From Eutreptiella sp. 'Long Island Sound 2002' (taxonomy: Eukaryota > Euglenozoa > Euglenophyceae > Eutreptiales > Eutreptiaceae), in assembly GCA_964036045.1 (NCBI GenBank), contig OZ038384.1, positions 29,927,771 to 29,991,770 on the forward strand: DNA of 64,000 nt. The letters are read 5' to 3'. The notes under the pieces were generated by a model. That model saw nothing but the letters and a program-made list of their open reading frames with translations. It made no database searches and was not told the DNA's origin. A program made the translations under genes and the position numbers. Every line of letters starts with the position of its first letter. Position 1 is the stretch's first letter. Below are positions 44,074 through 55,530 of this stretch, piece by piece.

Positions 44074-44770
44074 AGTAAGAAAAAGTCACTGCCATGTCTT
44101 TCTTGGAGGGCTTGATCCAGGCCAAGCCCCCCTTAAAACCCTTTTGGTGATGCTAAGACAAACTTAAGTGTTTTTATCTCTCTTTTGTTGCCTAAAGTAC
44201 ACTTTCTCAAAGTAACTAGGGTTGTGACCCTAGCCCCCCATGAAGTTCACCCCTACCACTCAACTGAGCGGAGGTACCTTCCTTCATGGAGGATATACCG
44301 AAATGAAATAGGCATTTCATGCTTTAGGCCTTGGAGGTTAAGCCTAGTGGTCTCCCACCCCAAGACCCCTATACTCAATTGTTTCTACCACTTATTGTGG
44401 TCCTACTTTGAAACCGTTTCTGAATTCAGTTGCTTGGCCAAGTCATTTTCTGTGTGGTCCTGACATCTATGCCCCACATTCCTAACCAGCACCATTTCAC
44501 CCAAAAGAGTGCACATGAAGTGCCTATTGCAAGAGTCAGACCAATTTTCATATAAAATCTTTTGTATTATCCATTTGTGATTGAATCTTTGTGTATAAAC
44601 CTGCTTTGTCTATCTGCAACCCTTCTGTGTTACACTGGATTCCAAAACCAATCATTGATTCGATCCGGATCCTGTTCTTGCTCTACTTGCTGCTTTGGTT
44701 TCGGTTTTCAACTACAAAACCTGCAGGACTACATCAAAATATCTAGGGCATAAATCAAGGACATCTTTCT
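44074..44770 (+). repeat. Right LTR of element B
   Basis: 697 bases, AGTAAGAAAAAGTC to ACATCTTTCT, matching the left LTR over its whole length. It is followed at once by GTTTG (44771-44775), the right copy of the target duplication. Confidence 0.9.
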
Positions 44771-44775
44771 GTTTG
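44771..44775 (+). repeat. Target site duplication of element B (right)
   Basis: GTTTG, same as 33567-33571, immediately after the right LTR. The bases beyond do not continue element C pol in any clear way, so C was already truncated near this point or changed afterwards. Confidence 0.7.
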
Positions 44776-45433
44776 ACTTGGGAACTGTCTTGTTTCTCCA
44801 AAATCACAAAATACGACAAACCTCTTTCTGCGAAGGATCTTTAGGCGGAGCACCAATTCACACCCATTTCACAAATTCGAAGACAAAAACCCTGTTCAAA
44901 GATATCGAAGTATTTTACACCACTTCGTCCACAGCAACTGGCATCTCGATGCTTCATATGTATTCGCAAACTGCAGTGCGATTGCAACTCGCGCGCTCGC
45001 TGCGGGGCTGCTGCTCAAAACCATAACACTACCCCGCCGTGAGACCTCCAAGACGGCTCACTCGTCTGGGCGGCTGCCCCACTGTCGAAAACTAAACAGA
45101 CAGTCATCAGATGAAAAAATGTTTTTCTAGACCTCAATATTTGCTGGTTTCCTGAAGCATAATAGCGGTCGAAACCCATAGACTGGGGTCGAGTGCAAGG
45201 TATACCTGTCCTTAGCGCCTCATTCACGCGCCGTGTTCGACTTTGCCACCGACCGCGTCTTGGCAGAAGCTGCAGAAGCCTCGCCAGGGTACAGCGCTAC
45301 CCACAGCAAGGCTGTGGGCTTGTCGAGATACCATAACATTGGGCAGAGCTATCGAAGCTAAGTGCCCAGCAAACAAACAGCCAAAAGGACTGTACATCTG
45401 TCGGCTCGACAAAGCATATTAAGGCAGTTGACG
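44776..45433. other. Unassigned sequence after element B
   Basis: No convincing frame, repeat or RNA. Composition is more balanced than in the LINEs. TCGA tetranucleotides become frequent towards 45200 and stay so to about 48250. Confidence 0.4.
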
Positions 45434-45526
45434 CCATTACTTGGCATCCCGACTGTCGAATCAGCCATTACTCGGCATTCCGACTGTCGAATCAGCCATT
45501 ACTTGGCATTCTGACTGTCGAATCAG
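45434..45526 (+). repeat. Three tandem 31-bp units
   Basis: Units at 45434-45464, 45465-45495 and 45496-45526 begin CCATTACT and end CGAATCAG (the third has one change in GACTGTCG context). They are directly adjacent with no spacers. They lie just beyond the end of the decayed minus-strand frame. Confidence 0.85.
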
Positions 45527-48260
45527 CAGTCCGTGTGCCACATGAACGTGGACGAATCATTCACCCGACGTCGACATACTTCGTGCACCTCCTTCAGCGT
45601 TTCGACGCTAGCCATGAACTTGAAGGTGTCATGGCCAGTATAGTGTCGACGAACATCGCTTTCGAGGGCACGTTTCTGAATCAGGATACCAGATGGATGG
45701 TTGATCAATCGAAGGTTCAGATCGCCAGGCCGGCCGTCGACAGGGCACTTGTACTGGAATCCGTAGACATGCTCACGGGCAAGAGCTCAAAACTGTCCGG
45801 GTCCCAATGTTTGCGACTTGGTCGTGAAGAAATCCCCAAGGTTCGACGGATGCCAGATGGCAGGGTTCCACAAATTCATTCGATTGGTGGTCTCGAAGGA
45901 CAACGCGTCACTTCGATCGGTGGTCCATCGGTATGCTTGGTTCGAACCGGTACCAGCGGCATTACTGTGGTAGAACTGACCAGTCCACGTGTCGACTGGC
46001 CACCACGGTGTGTCGGCAATTGAAACTCTCCAAGCAACGATGATTGCGCTGACGTCGTCGACCCCAGGTCGACAACATATTGGTCAGTGATCTCGAGGCT
46101 GCTTGTTCGCGAGTTTGCTTGGGGTTGACCGACGTGTTGATGCACATACTGACCATCGGCGAGAGCGTCCTGCAGAGCTAATCGAACCGTCTCTGCAGTC
46201 ACAAGGCTGGAGGCTGTGTCGACAATGACCGCCTCAAGAACTTGGTCTCGGCAGTGGACATTGCGTCGATGCGCAACCTTGAAGTCATCGTGGATTGGCG
46301 TGAGGTCCTCGAACATCGGTACATCGAAGTGATATTGGTAGACGTTCGAATTTGCCGACACGAACCGGTGGTCGACAAGATCCGGATGGAACAGGTCGCT
46401 TGCGGGCAAACCGCTGGCCTGCAGCTCCTCCCGTTCATCCAGAAAGACATCCCCTCGAAAGGGGACTGGTCGACGCCAATACCGTCCATTTACGTACCCG
46501 CTTTTGAAAGGGGACATGAGATACTTCGAAGTACCCAGACGTCGAGTCAGATCAGTGGTGTCTTCGAAAGGAAAAAGGTTCAGGTACGCTTCATTGCTCG
46601 AATGGAGACGGGCAACTCTTCGAATTTCCTTGTCGAAGTCGTAGTATCTGATTCGTCCAGGGCCAGTCTGGTAAATCGTTGCCAGCTGGACCAGATCGAT
46701 TGGGGCCCCTGGTGCGACCGCATTGTAGGCGTACGGACCAGTCAACTGTCCCAGTCGATGGTACTCTTGAAGCTGGACCATGAGGTCCTGGGCTCAAACC
46801 GGGGCACACCCGTATATCTTGTACCCAAGTCGAGTGGTACCTCGTAGGCCTCGAAATTGGTGTCTTCGAAGATATAAGTCGACCTTATACACTACAAAGG
46901 GTGCTGGGTCTTCGAATAACCAGTCATTCGTTTGGCAAACCTTCCAGATGTCTCGAATGAGTCCAAGAAGGGAAATAGCGGATGACGCCGACTGGCGCAT
47001 CTTCGAGACCGTCCAGAAACATCGGTACTTGAAGAACAGGTCGATTCCATCGGCGACATGGATCAGGTCGTCGATCCTACAAATCTCTCGATGCATGAGG
47101 TTCAGGCGTGCGATTTGGTCGGGCAGGTCGGTCTCGACAAGATTGTTCCCGAATCCCCTGTCCAGTTCTTCGTTGCACTTTCGCCAGTCGACAAGCGCAT
47201 TTCGAAAGTTCTCACAGGCCACTTCGATCGTCATGTACCATTGGTAGCTTGGTGCGCTGCGGGGGAGTCCGCTTTCGTCGAAGGGTGTGTCAGGCGCGCT
47301 TTGCATCGTCTCATAGGGGAACAGCGCTGTCTTGCGCCAGCTGTCTATCTCGACAATGTGACGCAGATCGTAAATGGCTGCGTTTGTCTTCGACACAACT
47401 TCCGCGTGGCGCGAGCACAAGAATTGATGGCCTGGTCGCTAACCGGCCATGAGACTCGACGCGATGACAAGAACCTGCGGGTCGCGTTTGGTATACTCTT
47501 TCGCAAGTGGGTCGTCTTTGTGCGTCCCAAATCGATAGGGTCCCTTCATTCCGAATGTGCCGGGGTGCTGGAGTTCGTCGACAGTCTCGATCTCATGTTC
47601 GTATTGCTCTATATAATATGGCTGCCACAGCGGTTCTGGTCGACGAACCGAATAGTAGCTGGGCGTCGGAGTCTACTACCTCTGTGCGGCGTACAAATTG
47701 TCCTCGCTGCCATCATTTGAGGTACCACCATCGTAGGTACCATCTTCCTAGGTGTCATCGTCATCTTCTTCTTCGAAGTAGGAACTGGACTGGTTCGTTC
47801 GAGTGAAAACTTGCATTTTGGGGGTGTTGGACAGCCATGATTGCCCGACCCATGATTCGTAGTTTGGGGCGCTTCGGCACTCCGCTCCACTAAATGTGGA
47901 CCCATGACCTTTTGTTCTTGGAGGTGTTTGGCCTTCCCTTCCACCAATTGTCGACCCATGATGATTGGTTCCATCCGGACACTGAACAGAGCAAGGGAAT
48001 CAGTCGTCGTACCCCGTGTAGCAAGCGAGATCCTCGTATTCATTGGGATCGAACCACTTTGTGTGTGAGTGAACCCATTCCTTCGAAGAATTGGAGTGTG
48101 CATCAGGCTCTTCGAGGCTTGAGCATTGCTGTCGAAACTATTCGGCGTCGTTCTGGGGAGGGTACCCGTACAACTTGCAAAATCTTGGGTCAATGTCGGT
48201 ATGGGGTCCACCTTCCCAGGTCGATTCCAGGTGAAGCCGGTTTGGACCCCCGTGGCCATC
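45523..48260 (-). pseudogene. Long decayed reading frame, unknown protein
   Basis: Reading the minus strand from 48257 downward in one frame gives protein-like sequence for about 740 codons: aromatic- and Asp-rich, for example CKLYGYPPQNDAE, EWVHSHTKWFDPNEYED, a poly-acidic run (YFEEEDDDD), PLWQPYYIEQYEHE, then an uninterrupted 208-codon part (47420-46797) and a 301-codon part (46781 down). Near 46050 the credible frame shifts to one reading ADTPWWPVDTWTGQFYH and on to 45523. I count five TAG and three TGA inside it, and no TAA. Most stops sit where CGA, CAG or TGG one transition away would fit. I do not recognise the family; no transmembrane segment or catalytic motif is evident. It could be a viral or transposon gene. 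Confidence 0.5.
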
Positions 48261-48348
48261 TTTAGGTCACTTGGGGTGTGTATCTATGTGCCGGCAGGCC
48301 GCCATTGGCTGATATCATACTCTCCCATCCACCTGACCTAACCCGATG

Positions 48349-50480
48349 TGATAGTGTGATAGGTTTGGCCATTCCGGCTATGAGCGGCCATGTTCAGTAC
48401 CGAGGCGCCGCCAGCCGAGATTTATATATCAGAATATCAGGAATCAACAGGGTTTTTCTATCATAATGTTTCCGTAATTTTTCCGTCTTTCATTCTGATT
48501 GTCAATGTATCGGCGACTGTCAGTTCGCTCGCGATTTCGCGGTAACCGATTGGTTAACTGTTATTTACAGATATTTTGGCGGAAACCCCGATGAAGGGTC
48601 AGATTTCATCAGTAAAGGGTTCGTTGCTTCCGCAATTTTCATATTATACACTCGCAAAATTAATCGGATTTTTTCAGACTTTCAGAATCGGATTTTCGAC
48701 TTCGACATCGCCGCACTTGATATGACGAATCTTGAGTGGTCCGACATTTTTCCCCGATCACGAATCAATCTTCCTTTTGTTATATCCCTCATTTTTCTTG
48801 GAGATATAGTCGAAACAAAAGTGATTCGTGAGACCACTTTGAAAGGTCATATCTCCAGCTCACGGCGAGGAATATCAATTTCGAGAATTGGGTTGGAACC
48901 GCCTTGGTCTCAACTTAATTTAGTGAGCATCAAACGCCTTTGGTGTGTACACATGCCCGGTATAGCAAGGGATAATGGTCAAGAGGGTAGAAAGTGATAT
49001 ATAACTCTCGGATCGTGCAACCAAATATTTTATTGCGACTTTGGAGTGTACCGCATGAGTGTTGGGATTGCATAGCAACTTTTCTTTGGGTTCCTACGTA
49101 TTTTTAACGTGAAGTTATGTCCATGGAGGGTCATGGCATATCATGGTGGGAGCCACCTTTTGAGGGTATGTGTCATATGCATGGTATGTGCTTCGATATG
49201 CTCACGCCCATGTTATATATCTCCGTTTGTAGGAAGATATATGGAGTCATACGTGGCAAGGGCTTCGCCCATGTCCCAATGGTGAACTCCATTGCGCTAG
49301 ACTAAGTCTACCGCTCATATAGTGCATGTGGGAGGGCCTACCGAGCGGCCCACAAGTGCCATTATCACGTGTTGGGAGGAGGTTCGAAGGTGTCCCTATG
49401 CGTCCATGTGGGGATCCAAGTGGGGGGATTGTTGGCAAATGGTCCCAAGCAATTGTGTTCTGAATCATATGTTGATACCATGGGTGAGCGAAGTTATATA
49501 CTATTGTAATTATCTTGAATTTGGCATCATTTGCATGTTTTTGACCTCATTTTATGCTCATTTTTGTGTTTTATGTGCTCAACTGGTCGGCTAACAGTAA
49601 AGTGCCGAGAGATTCGTGAACTATGGTATGTTGCCTATATGTTGGCAGATGCTTCAGTGTTGCACCTCACCATATGCCGGACCACGTGGTCACTTTGGCT
49701 TGGCACACGAGGCCTCACAAAATTAGGTCTCAAAATCATGAGCTGACTTGTGAAGCATGTCATGTACATAACTGGAGGGGTTTCGGAGCCAATGATGGGA
49801 TATTCTTGGGCATAAACCTTTGGTCTATATCACCCTTGTATACTACGTTCCGGTTTGACACATGCATGGAGCATTTGAACATTTGCCATATGCATTTCTG
49901 AGTATATAATTGATTTTGGGCATAATGGTGTGATTTGCCTGATTTTGCCATGTTGTGAGGTCATATTCATGGGGCAGTTCTCCAAGCCCAATCGACTCCA
50001 AGCCCAATCAAGGTTATGTCAGGGTAGGGCATGGTCCTGAGTGCCACTCTAGGCCATGACATGCCACCTCCCTCTTTGGGCTAGGATTTAGATGCTTGGG
50101 AGTGAACACATCTTTGAGGTTTATGTAGTGACTTTTGACACATGGCATTTAGCCATCCTATTTGACTGGGTTCAGGGCATCATGTTGGCGAGTCAAGGGA
50201 AGGTCTTGAGTCCAGGGAATGAGGGGTCTATGGTTGTGATTGTGTACGTTTCCATCTTTCCCCAACTTTGATTTATTTGGGTTCATATGCCAATTTCAGG
50301 GCTTTCCTCCTTGGTGCAATTCTTGTACATGCCCGCCACCGGGAGACAACCGGTGTGCTGAACGGAAGCCCGCAGTGTGGATTGGGTTATTGCTGTATTC
50401 GTGGGATCTGGTTGCTGTTCAGGGTTGAGGGAGGATTACATTTTCTATATTTTTGGACATTGGACCCTGGATTTTGAGAA
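48349..50480 (+). repeat. LTR/leader of element D
   Basis: Shares blocks with A such as ATCAGAATATCAGGAATCAA (48430) and GGTCAAGAGGGTAGA (48975), and a GGTCATGGCATATC-like block near 49130. Similarity fades after about 49300. No coding frame is convincing. The LTR end and primer-binding site could not be located. Confidence 0.6.
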
Positions 50481-53400
50481 ATGCAAGCGCTGATCCGGAG
50501 CAAGTCAGCAGGGGTGACAGGCGGAAGGGGCACAGCAGGGACCGGTCCTGGTAGGGACCTTCTTTCTGGTAGCAGAGGTGTACCTGCTGCCCCTACCTAC
50601 CGCCGACCCGGGGACTTGGGCCTCTATGAGCCCTGCCCAAGTACGCCCCGGGTGCGTATTGTGGACTCGGTGGAGACCACGCCGGAAGTGGAAGCCCGAA
50701 GAGAAGTACGACGTCCGGGAAGAGGAGGACTTGACATGGAGGACCTGGTCTCCGTCTGTGAGCGTCGCTGCCGAAAGGCATGCGACCTCCGCTCCGCCGC
50801 GGAGGACTCTGAGGAGACCTGCCATTCAGGCAGCAGTGCAGGACGAGCCCGGCGCTACGGGAAGCGCGGGTCACCCAAGCCCGCGGCAGGGGACGCCGGG
50901 GCTATGGATACGGACCCCAGCCCGGTCAGGCTGTGGGACTCCGAGGGGCACTCCGAGGGCTATCGGACAGCCTATGAGCAACCTTCGGAGTCGGAGGAGA
51001 CGGCCAGGCCGCCCACAAGGGCGAACACGGCTCCAGAACCCAGCCTGAAGCATGACGCCGAGGCGTTGGAGAGGCCCGCCAGAGCCAGAACGGCGCCTGT
51101 GGCCCGCACACGGAGCCAACGCGGGATAGCATGGGCGACACACCCATGGCGAAGGAGTCCGAGGCGCCGGGAACCGCGGGATGCGCCGGATCAGGTGGAA
51201 AGCACGCTGAGTGCCACTGCGAGCAGGTGTCCTTCCTCATGGGCAAGTACCCAAAGATGGGGATGGATGCCATCGTGCATCGCCTCGACAGCCTGGACAA
51301 CACGAAGGACGGCCTAGAGGAGGACGTCGCCGGGATCCTGGATGACCAGTCGGCCGCGGAGAGAGACATGGCGCAGCTGCGAGCGGAACGGGACCGGTAC
51401 GGGGATAATCTGGAGCTGGCCCTGCAGAAGCAGCAGTGAGTGGTGGACAGCCTCCTCCACCTAGTGGAGGACATGTCGGGACGCCTGAAAAGGCTAGAGG
51501 AGCGACAGCCCCTCACCTCGGGTCCGGAGCTCCCGGCAAAGCCAGCAGCGGCAGAGCTGGTGGAGCGGGTTAAGACCCTCCGGATCGCCATGGATAAACC
51601 CATGGGCGGCCCGGCAGAGGCACCCTACGCGCCTCCGCGTGTTGACCCGGGTGCGCTGCCGTTTGTTCCCATGTTCAGCGAATCCACAATGCTCGGGGAA
51701 CACACGGCACCGGCCGGGTCCATGCGGGAAGGGCACGAAACCACGGACCCGAGGAGCCTGACGGTACTGATGTCCCATGCAGCCGCCCAGGATCCACCGA
51801 CCACTACGACTGCGCATGCAGTTTATGCTGAAGAGGAGATCCAGAGCCAGACCATGCAGGGACGAACCATGGGAAGCGCCGACGGACATGGTCGAGGCCA
51901 CCCAGGCGGAAACCTGTTGGTGAAGGACCCTCATTCGGGGATATGGACAGCCGGTGAAGCAAGTCGCTCCCGCATTTCAAACCCCATGGGTTCAGGCCCA
52001 ACTGGACCGCACTCCATGGAGGAGAGGGATGTACCGGGAGTGTACTCACACCCCCCGGCCACAGGTGGTATCCGTCTCGGTGGAGTAGTGGCTGCGGACA
52101 TCTGAGACGCCATCAGGATTGACGACCTCAGAGGAATCAAAATCCCCTACTACGATGGCAACCCCTCCAACCTGGACGACTTCATCCTGGATTGGGAGGA
52201 CTTCGCCGAGGAGGTCGTCGGCGAGATGAGAGGAGCGCCAAGGGACGAGTGGGTATGCCGGACATTCCCAGACAGGCTGGTGCAGGACCTGAAGGAGGAG
52301 CTCAGGGATCAGATCCGCGAGGGAGTGATCCAGACGGAGCAGGCCTGCCTCCAGTGGCTGGAGGACGAGGAGCGAGTGGACGCCCCGAACCAGAAGTTTG
52401 AGGATTTGTGGTCCATTCTGCTGCCGCTGGAGCGCGGAGAGCTGAGGGTCCGGGAATGGAATCGGTACATCCGCAAGTACCGAAGAAGCCTCAAGCTGGT
52501 GGAGGACTGGAATGAGGCCAGCAAGATCCGCCACCTGCTGAGGGACGTCCTCCCCGGGAACTGGAAGAGGCGAGTGGAGGACGAGGAGAAGAAGCGAGCC
52601 AAGAAGCGGGTGGCGGTGAGGATCATGGCGGCGGAGGATACCCATGCGGGTATGATGGAGTTCTTCAGGAGGAACCTGGGCGAGCTCAACCGGATGTTGG
52701 GACTGAAGAACGCCGTGTACGTGGAGGTATTTGGCGACACCATGGGGCAAAGGCTGATGCGCACCAACAACGTGGAGTGGAGGCGCAGAGAGCCGCTGAG
52801 GATGCAGGTCATCTTCGCCCGCATGAGCCCGGACGAGATCGTGAAGTACATCAGGGTGGAGTTGAAGCTCAACGCCAAGAACGAGGCCCACGTGCAGGAT
52901 CCACAAGGTCATGGACAACGAGGCCACCGAGAAGACCGCCATCATCGGGAGATCCAGGAGGACACGGCCAACTCCGCGGAGGATGGTAGTGGAAGTGGCC
53001 AAGACCACTGGACCGGGTCCCGGGAGGATCACGAGGAGGCCCTTTTCTTCGCGGTTGTGGCGCACAACGTGAGGGACCATGGGCAGGATCGGTCCAGATG
53101 GAGCCGGGTGGGACCCAAGAAGGGCAAAGAGCCAAGGAGGATCGGGAACCCACCGCTCTTGTTCCGAGAGTACAGGTCTCAGCACGACGGGTGCTGGGTC
53201 TGTTATGGCAAGGGAAACAACCATGCACAGGACCACCGTCAGTGCAAGGTGTATGAGGCGGACAAGAAGGCTTACTTCGCCGCCCATCCCGAGAAGAAGC
53301 CCAAGGAGCAGCGGATTGCCCATTGGAAGGCGAAGGGCGGAGACGGGGGAAAAGGCCAAGGCAAAGGCCAAGGGAAAAGCGGAGGAAGAGGCTATGGTGG

Positions 53401-53548
53401 TGGACCTGGCCAAGACCGACGAGTGAGGTCGATCGAGGAGGTTGCTGAGGACATGTTGAGGACGTTGGAGGAACTCAAAGCCCAGCAACGTGGTGGACAA
53501 AGTCCTGGCGGATCGCGGCCGGAAGGGGCTGCGGGAAGTCAAGTTTAG
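50481..53548 (+). pseudogene. gag: Gag of element D, decayed
   Basis: The N-terminal part reads in the frame of 50481 (basic, Arg/Ser/Pro-rich) to about 51130. It continues in the frame of 51131 with a probable coiled coil (DDQSAAERDMAQLRAERDR), a TGA at 51437, a Pro/Thr-rich linker, a TGA at 52103 at a Trp position of A gag, and then the capsid-like region (YYDGNPSNLDDF, EERVDAPNQKF, 52150-52900). The finger near 53190 (CWVCYG, DHRQC) has the same C-x2-C-x10-H-x2-C spacing as A. A Gly/Lys-rich stretch follows, with a short helix before TAG at 53546. About 1020 residues if repaired. No protease follows in frame. Confidence 0.8.
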
Positions 53549-54049
53549 AGAAGGTAGGTAGGTCGACTCGGGACTGGGGTTGCCCCGCAGGGGGGACTTA
53601 CCAGGGGGCTTTTGCTCACCCACCCACGGCCCTACTTCACGTGCCCCCAAAAAGCGGCTCTCCCACATGGGGGAAGGGCGCGGTCGCCGCGAGCAGTACC
53701 CTACAGCGGGTTCTGCCCAGAGAGGTAACCCATGTTCGACCGAAGTCTCACATTCCTCTCCTTCGGGCGAATGATACGTGGGGGAGGGTCCCGTCACACA
53801 TCCTCATCAACCTCCGGATTCTGGGGCCCAGGGGCCCGGAGCCAGGCCAAAGGCCCTGTCCTGCAGGCACCCCCACCTGGGTTGGTTTTCAGTAGGTGTG
53901 AGGCGACTTGAAGAAGCACGTGCTACGGGACTCGCATGCCGTGGCGCACACTCACACCTCCTGATTCGGTCGAGCTTGCGCTCTCCCGGGGGGGCCGGGG
54001 GTTCGAAGTTGGTCGTTGTGGCCGGTTGGTCGGTCGTATGGTACGGTTG
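53549..54049. other. Unassigned junction between D and the minus-strand LINE
   Basis: No domain or repeat seen. Sequence becomes G/T-rich on the plus strand after about 53950, which fits the start (3' end) of the minus-strand LINE. The exact boundary is not resolvable. Confidence 0.4.
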
Positions 54050-55530
54050 CTGTGTAGTTTGTTAATGTAGGTTGGTCGGTTGCGTGATGGTAGAGCCAAG
54101 TTTTGTTCGTGGGCATGGTCGTCGGCGGGCGCGGCGCACCACGGTGTCACAAACCCTTTGGACGCCGTTCCCATTTCGACCCGTGCACGCCTGGCTGGTT
54201 TGGTGTTGGCCGGCTTGCGTGTGGTCTGTTTACGGTCAAGTGGCGGCTGCAGCTGCGCTGTTGTTGGTTCGCGGTCGTCTTGGCCGCCTCATGGTCCGCT
54301 TGGTTTGCGTGGGTTCCATTGCGCTGCTGCCGGTGGTCGTTCCGCGGCATGTTGTTTATGCAGCTGGCATGTCCGTGTCGGTGCTGGTCAGTGGCATCGT
54401 GGTTTGTCCAAGTGTAGTGTTGTGTAGTTTGTTACCATTGGTTGGTCGCGTTTGTATTGGCAGCGTTGTGGTGTTGTGCTGTGTTCGTGGGTATGATCTT
54501 CGGTGGGCGTGGCGCACCACGGTGTTGCCAACCCGTTGGGCGCCGTTTCCGTTTCGACCCGTGCACGCCTGGCTGGTTTGGTGTTGGCCGGCTTGCGTGT
54601 GGTCTGTTTACGGTCAAGTGGCGGCTGCAGCTGCGGTGTTGTTGGTTCGCGGTCGTCTTGGCCGCCTCATGGTCGGCTTGGTTTGCGTGGGTTCCATTGC
54701 GCTGCTGCCGGTGGTCGTTCCGCCGCATGTTGTTTATGCAGGTGGCATGTCCGTGTCGGTGCTGGTCAGTGGCGTCTTGGTTTGTCCAAGTGTAGTGTTG
54801 TGTAGTTTGTTACCGTTGGTTGGTCGCGTTTGTATTGGCAGCGTTGTGGTGTTCTGCTGTGTTCGTGGGTACGATCATCGGTGGGCGTGGCGCACGACGG
54901 TGTTGCCAACCCGTTGGGCGCCGTTTCCGTTTCGACCCGTGCACGCCTGGCTGGTTTGGCGTTGGCCGGCTTGCGTGTGGTCTGTTTACAGTCACGTGGT
55001 GGCTGCAGCTGTGGTGTGGTTGGTGCGCGGTTGTCGTGGCCGCCTCATGGTCGTTCGGGGTCGTGTGGGTTCCGTTGCGCTGCTCCTGGTGGTCTTATCG
55101 TCAAATCCTGCCCGTTTAGCCAGCACGTTTGTGTCTGCGTCGGATTTTGGCGTCTTGGTTTGTACAAGTGTCGTGTAGTGTAGTTTGGGAACGTTCGTGG
55201 GCCGCGTCCGCAGCGGTAGAGTTGCAGTGTTCCTCTGTGCCTGTGGCCATGGTGGTCGGGGGGCGTGGCTCGCTACGGTGTCGCTAGCTCGTTGCTCGTC
55301 GCTCCCGCACCGGCCCATGCACGCCCGGCCAGCTAGGCGCTGGTCGGTGCGCGCGCGGTCTGTTCACGGTCACGTTGCGTCCGCTGTAGTGCTTCTGGCG
55401 GTGTGTGGTTGTGTTAGTTGCCTCTTGGTTGGTTTGTTCAGCGTTCGTTCCTTGTCGTCGCAGCGGGCGTTCGCGCAGTCAGATTTGTTGTGTGCAGGTG
55501 TGCCGCTTGTTGCGATGTTGGTCGGTGCCA
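54050..55530 (-). repeat. 378-bp tandem repeat, about four units
   Basis: Matching points at 54105, 54483, 54861 and 55239 are each 378 bases apart. The first three units are very similar and the fourth is more diverged. Because 378 is divisible by three, frames stay open across units on both strands (for example 54072-55178 plus, 54728-54432 minus). The composition fits the 3' region of the minus-strand LINE. Confidence 0.85.

Larger units (their letters stand above)
33572..44770 (+). mobile_element. Full-length Ty3/gypsy retrotransposon, family B
   Basis: Two LTRs of 697 bases each flank 9.8 kb of internal sequence. It has a primer-binding site, gag, amber, pol (protease, Dam-like domain, RT, RNase H, integrase, chromodomain), a 2.7-kb 3' UTR, a polypurine tract and a 5-bp duplication. 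LTR ends are AG...CT/CC rather than TG...CA. Several frameshifts and a nonsense codon make it defective, and RT lacks the second catalytic Asp. It inserted at or beside the end of element C. Confidence 0.9.
48349..53548 (+). mobile_element. Family A-related gypsy element D, 5' part
   Basis: LTR-like sequence homologous to the A 3' LTR (13600-14500) is followed by a gag whose capsid-like and finger regions align with A gag. No pol is seen after 53548. The left boundary is set where A-type LTR similarity begins and is approximate. Confidence 0.7.

Noticed and set aside
45434-45526. CRISPR-like array
   Set aside because: The 31-bp units are directly adjacent without spacers, in a eukaryotic repeat-rich context.
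47058-47720. 220-codon plus-strand frame as a gene
   Set aside because: It is antisense to the more protein-like minus-strand frame and has no recognisable motif.
45523-53548. Alternative genetic code with TGA or TAG read as sense
   Set aside because: Several stops fall at Trp positions, but TGG is used freely in the same ORFs, and TGA and TAG both end otherwise complete frames. Single G-to-A or CpG transitions explain them.
54072-55178. 368-codon hydrophobic frame as a membrane protein gene
   Set aside because: It is a 378-bp tandem repeat with length divisible by three, both strands are open, and it sits in the LINE tail.
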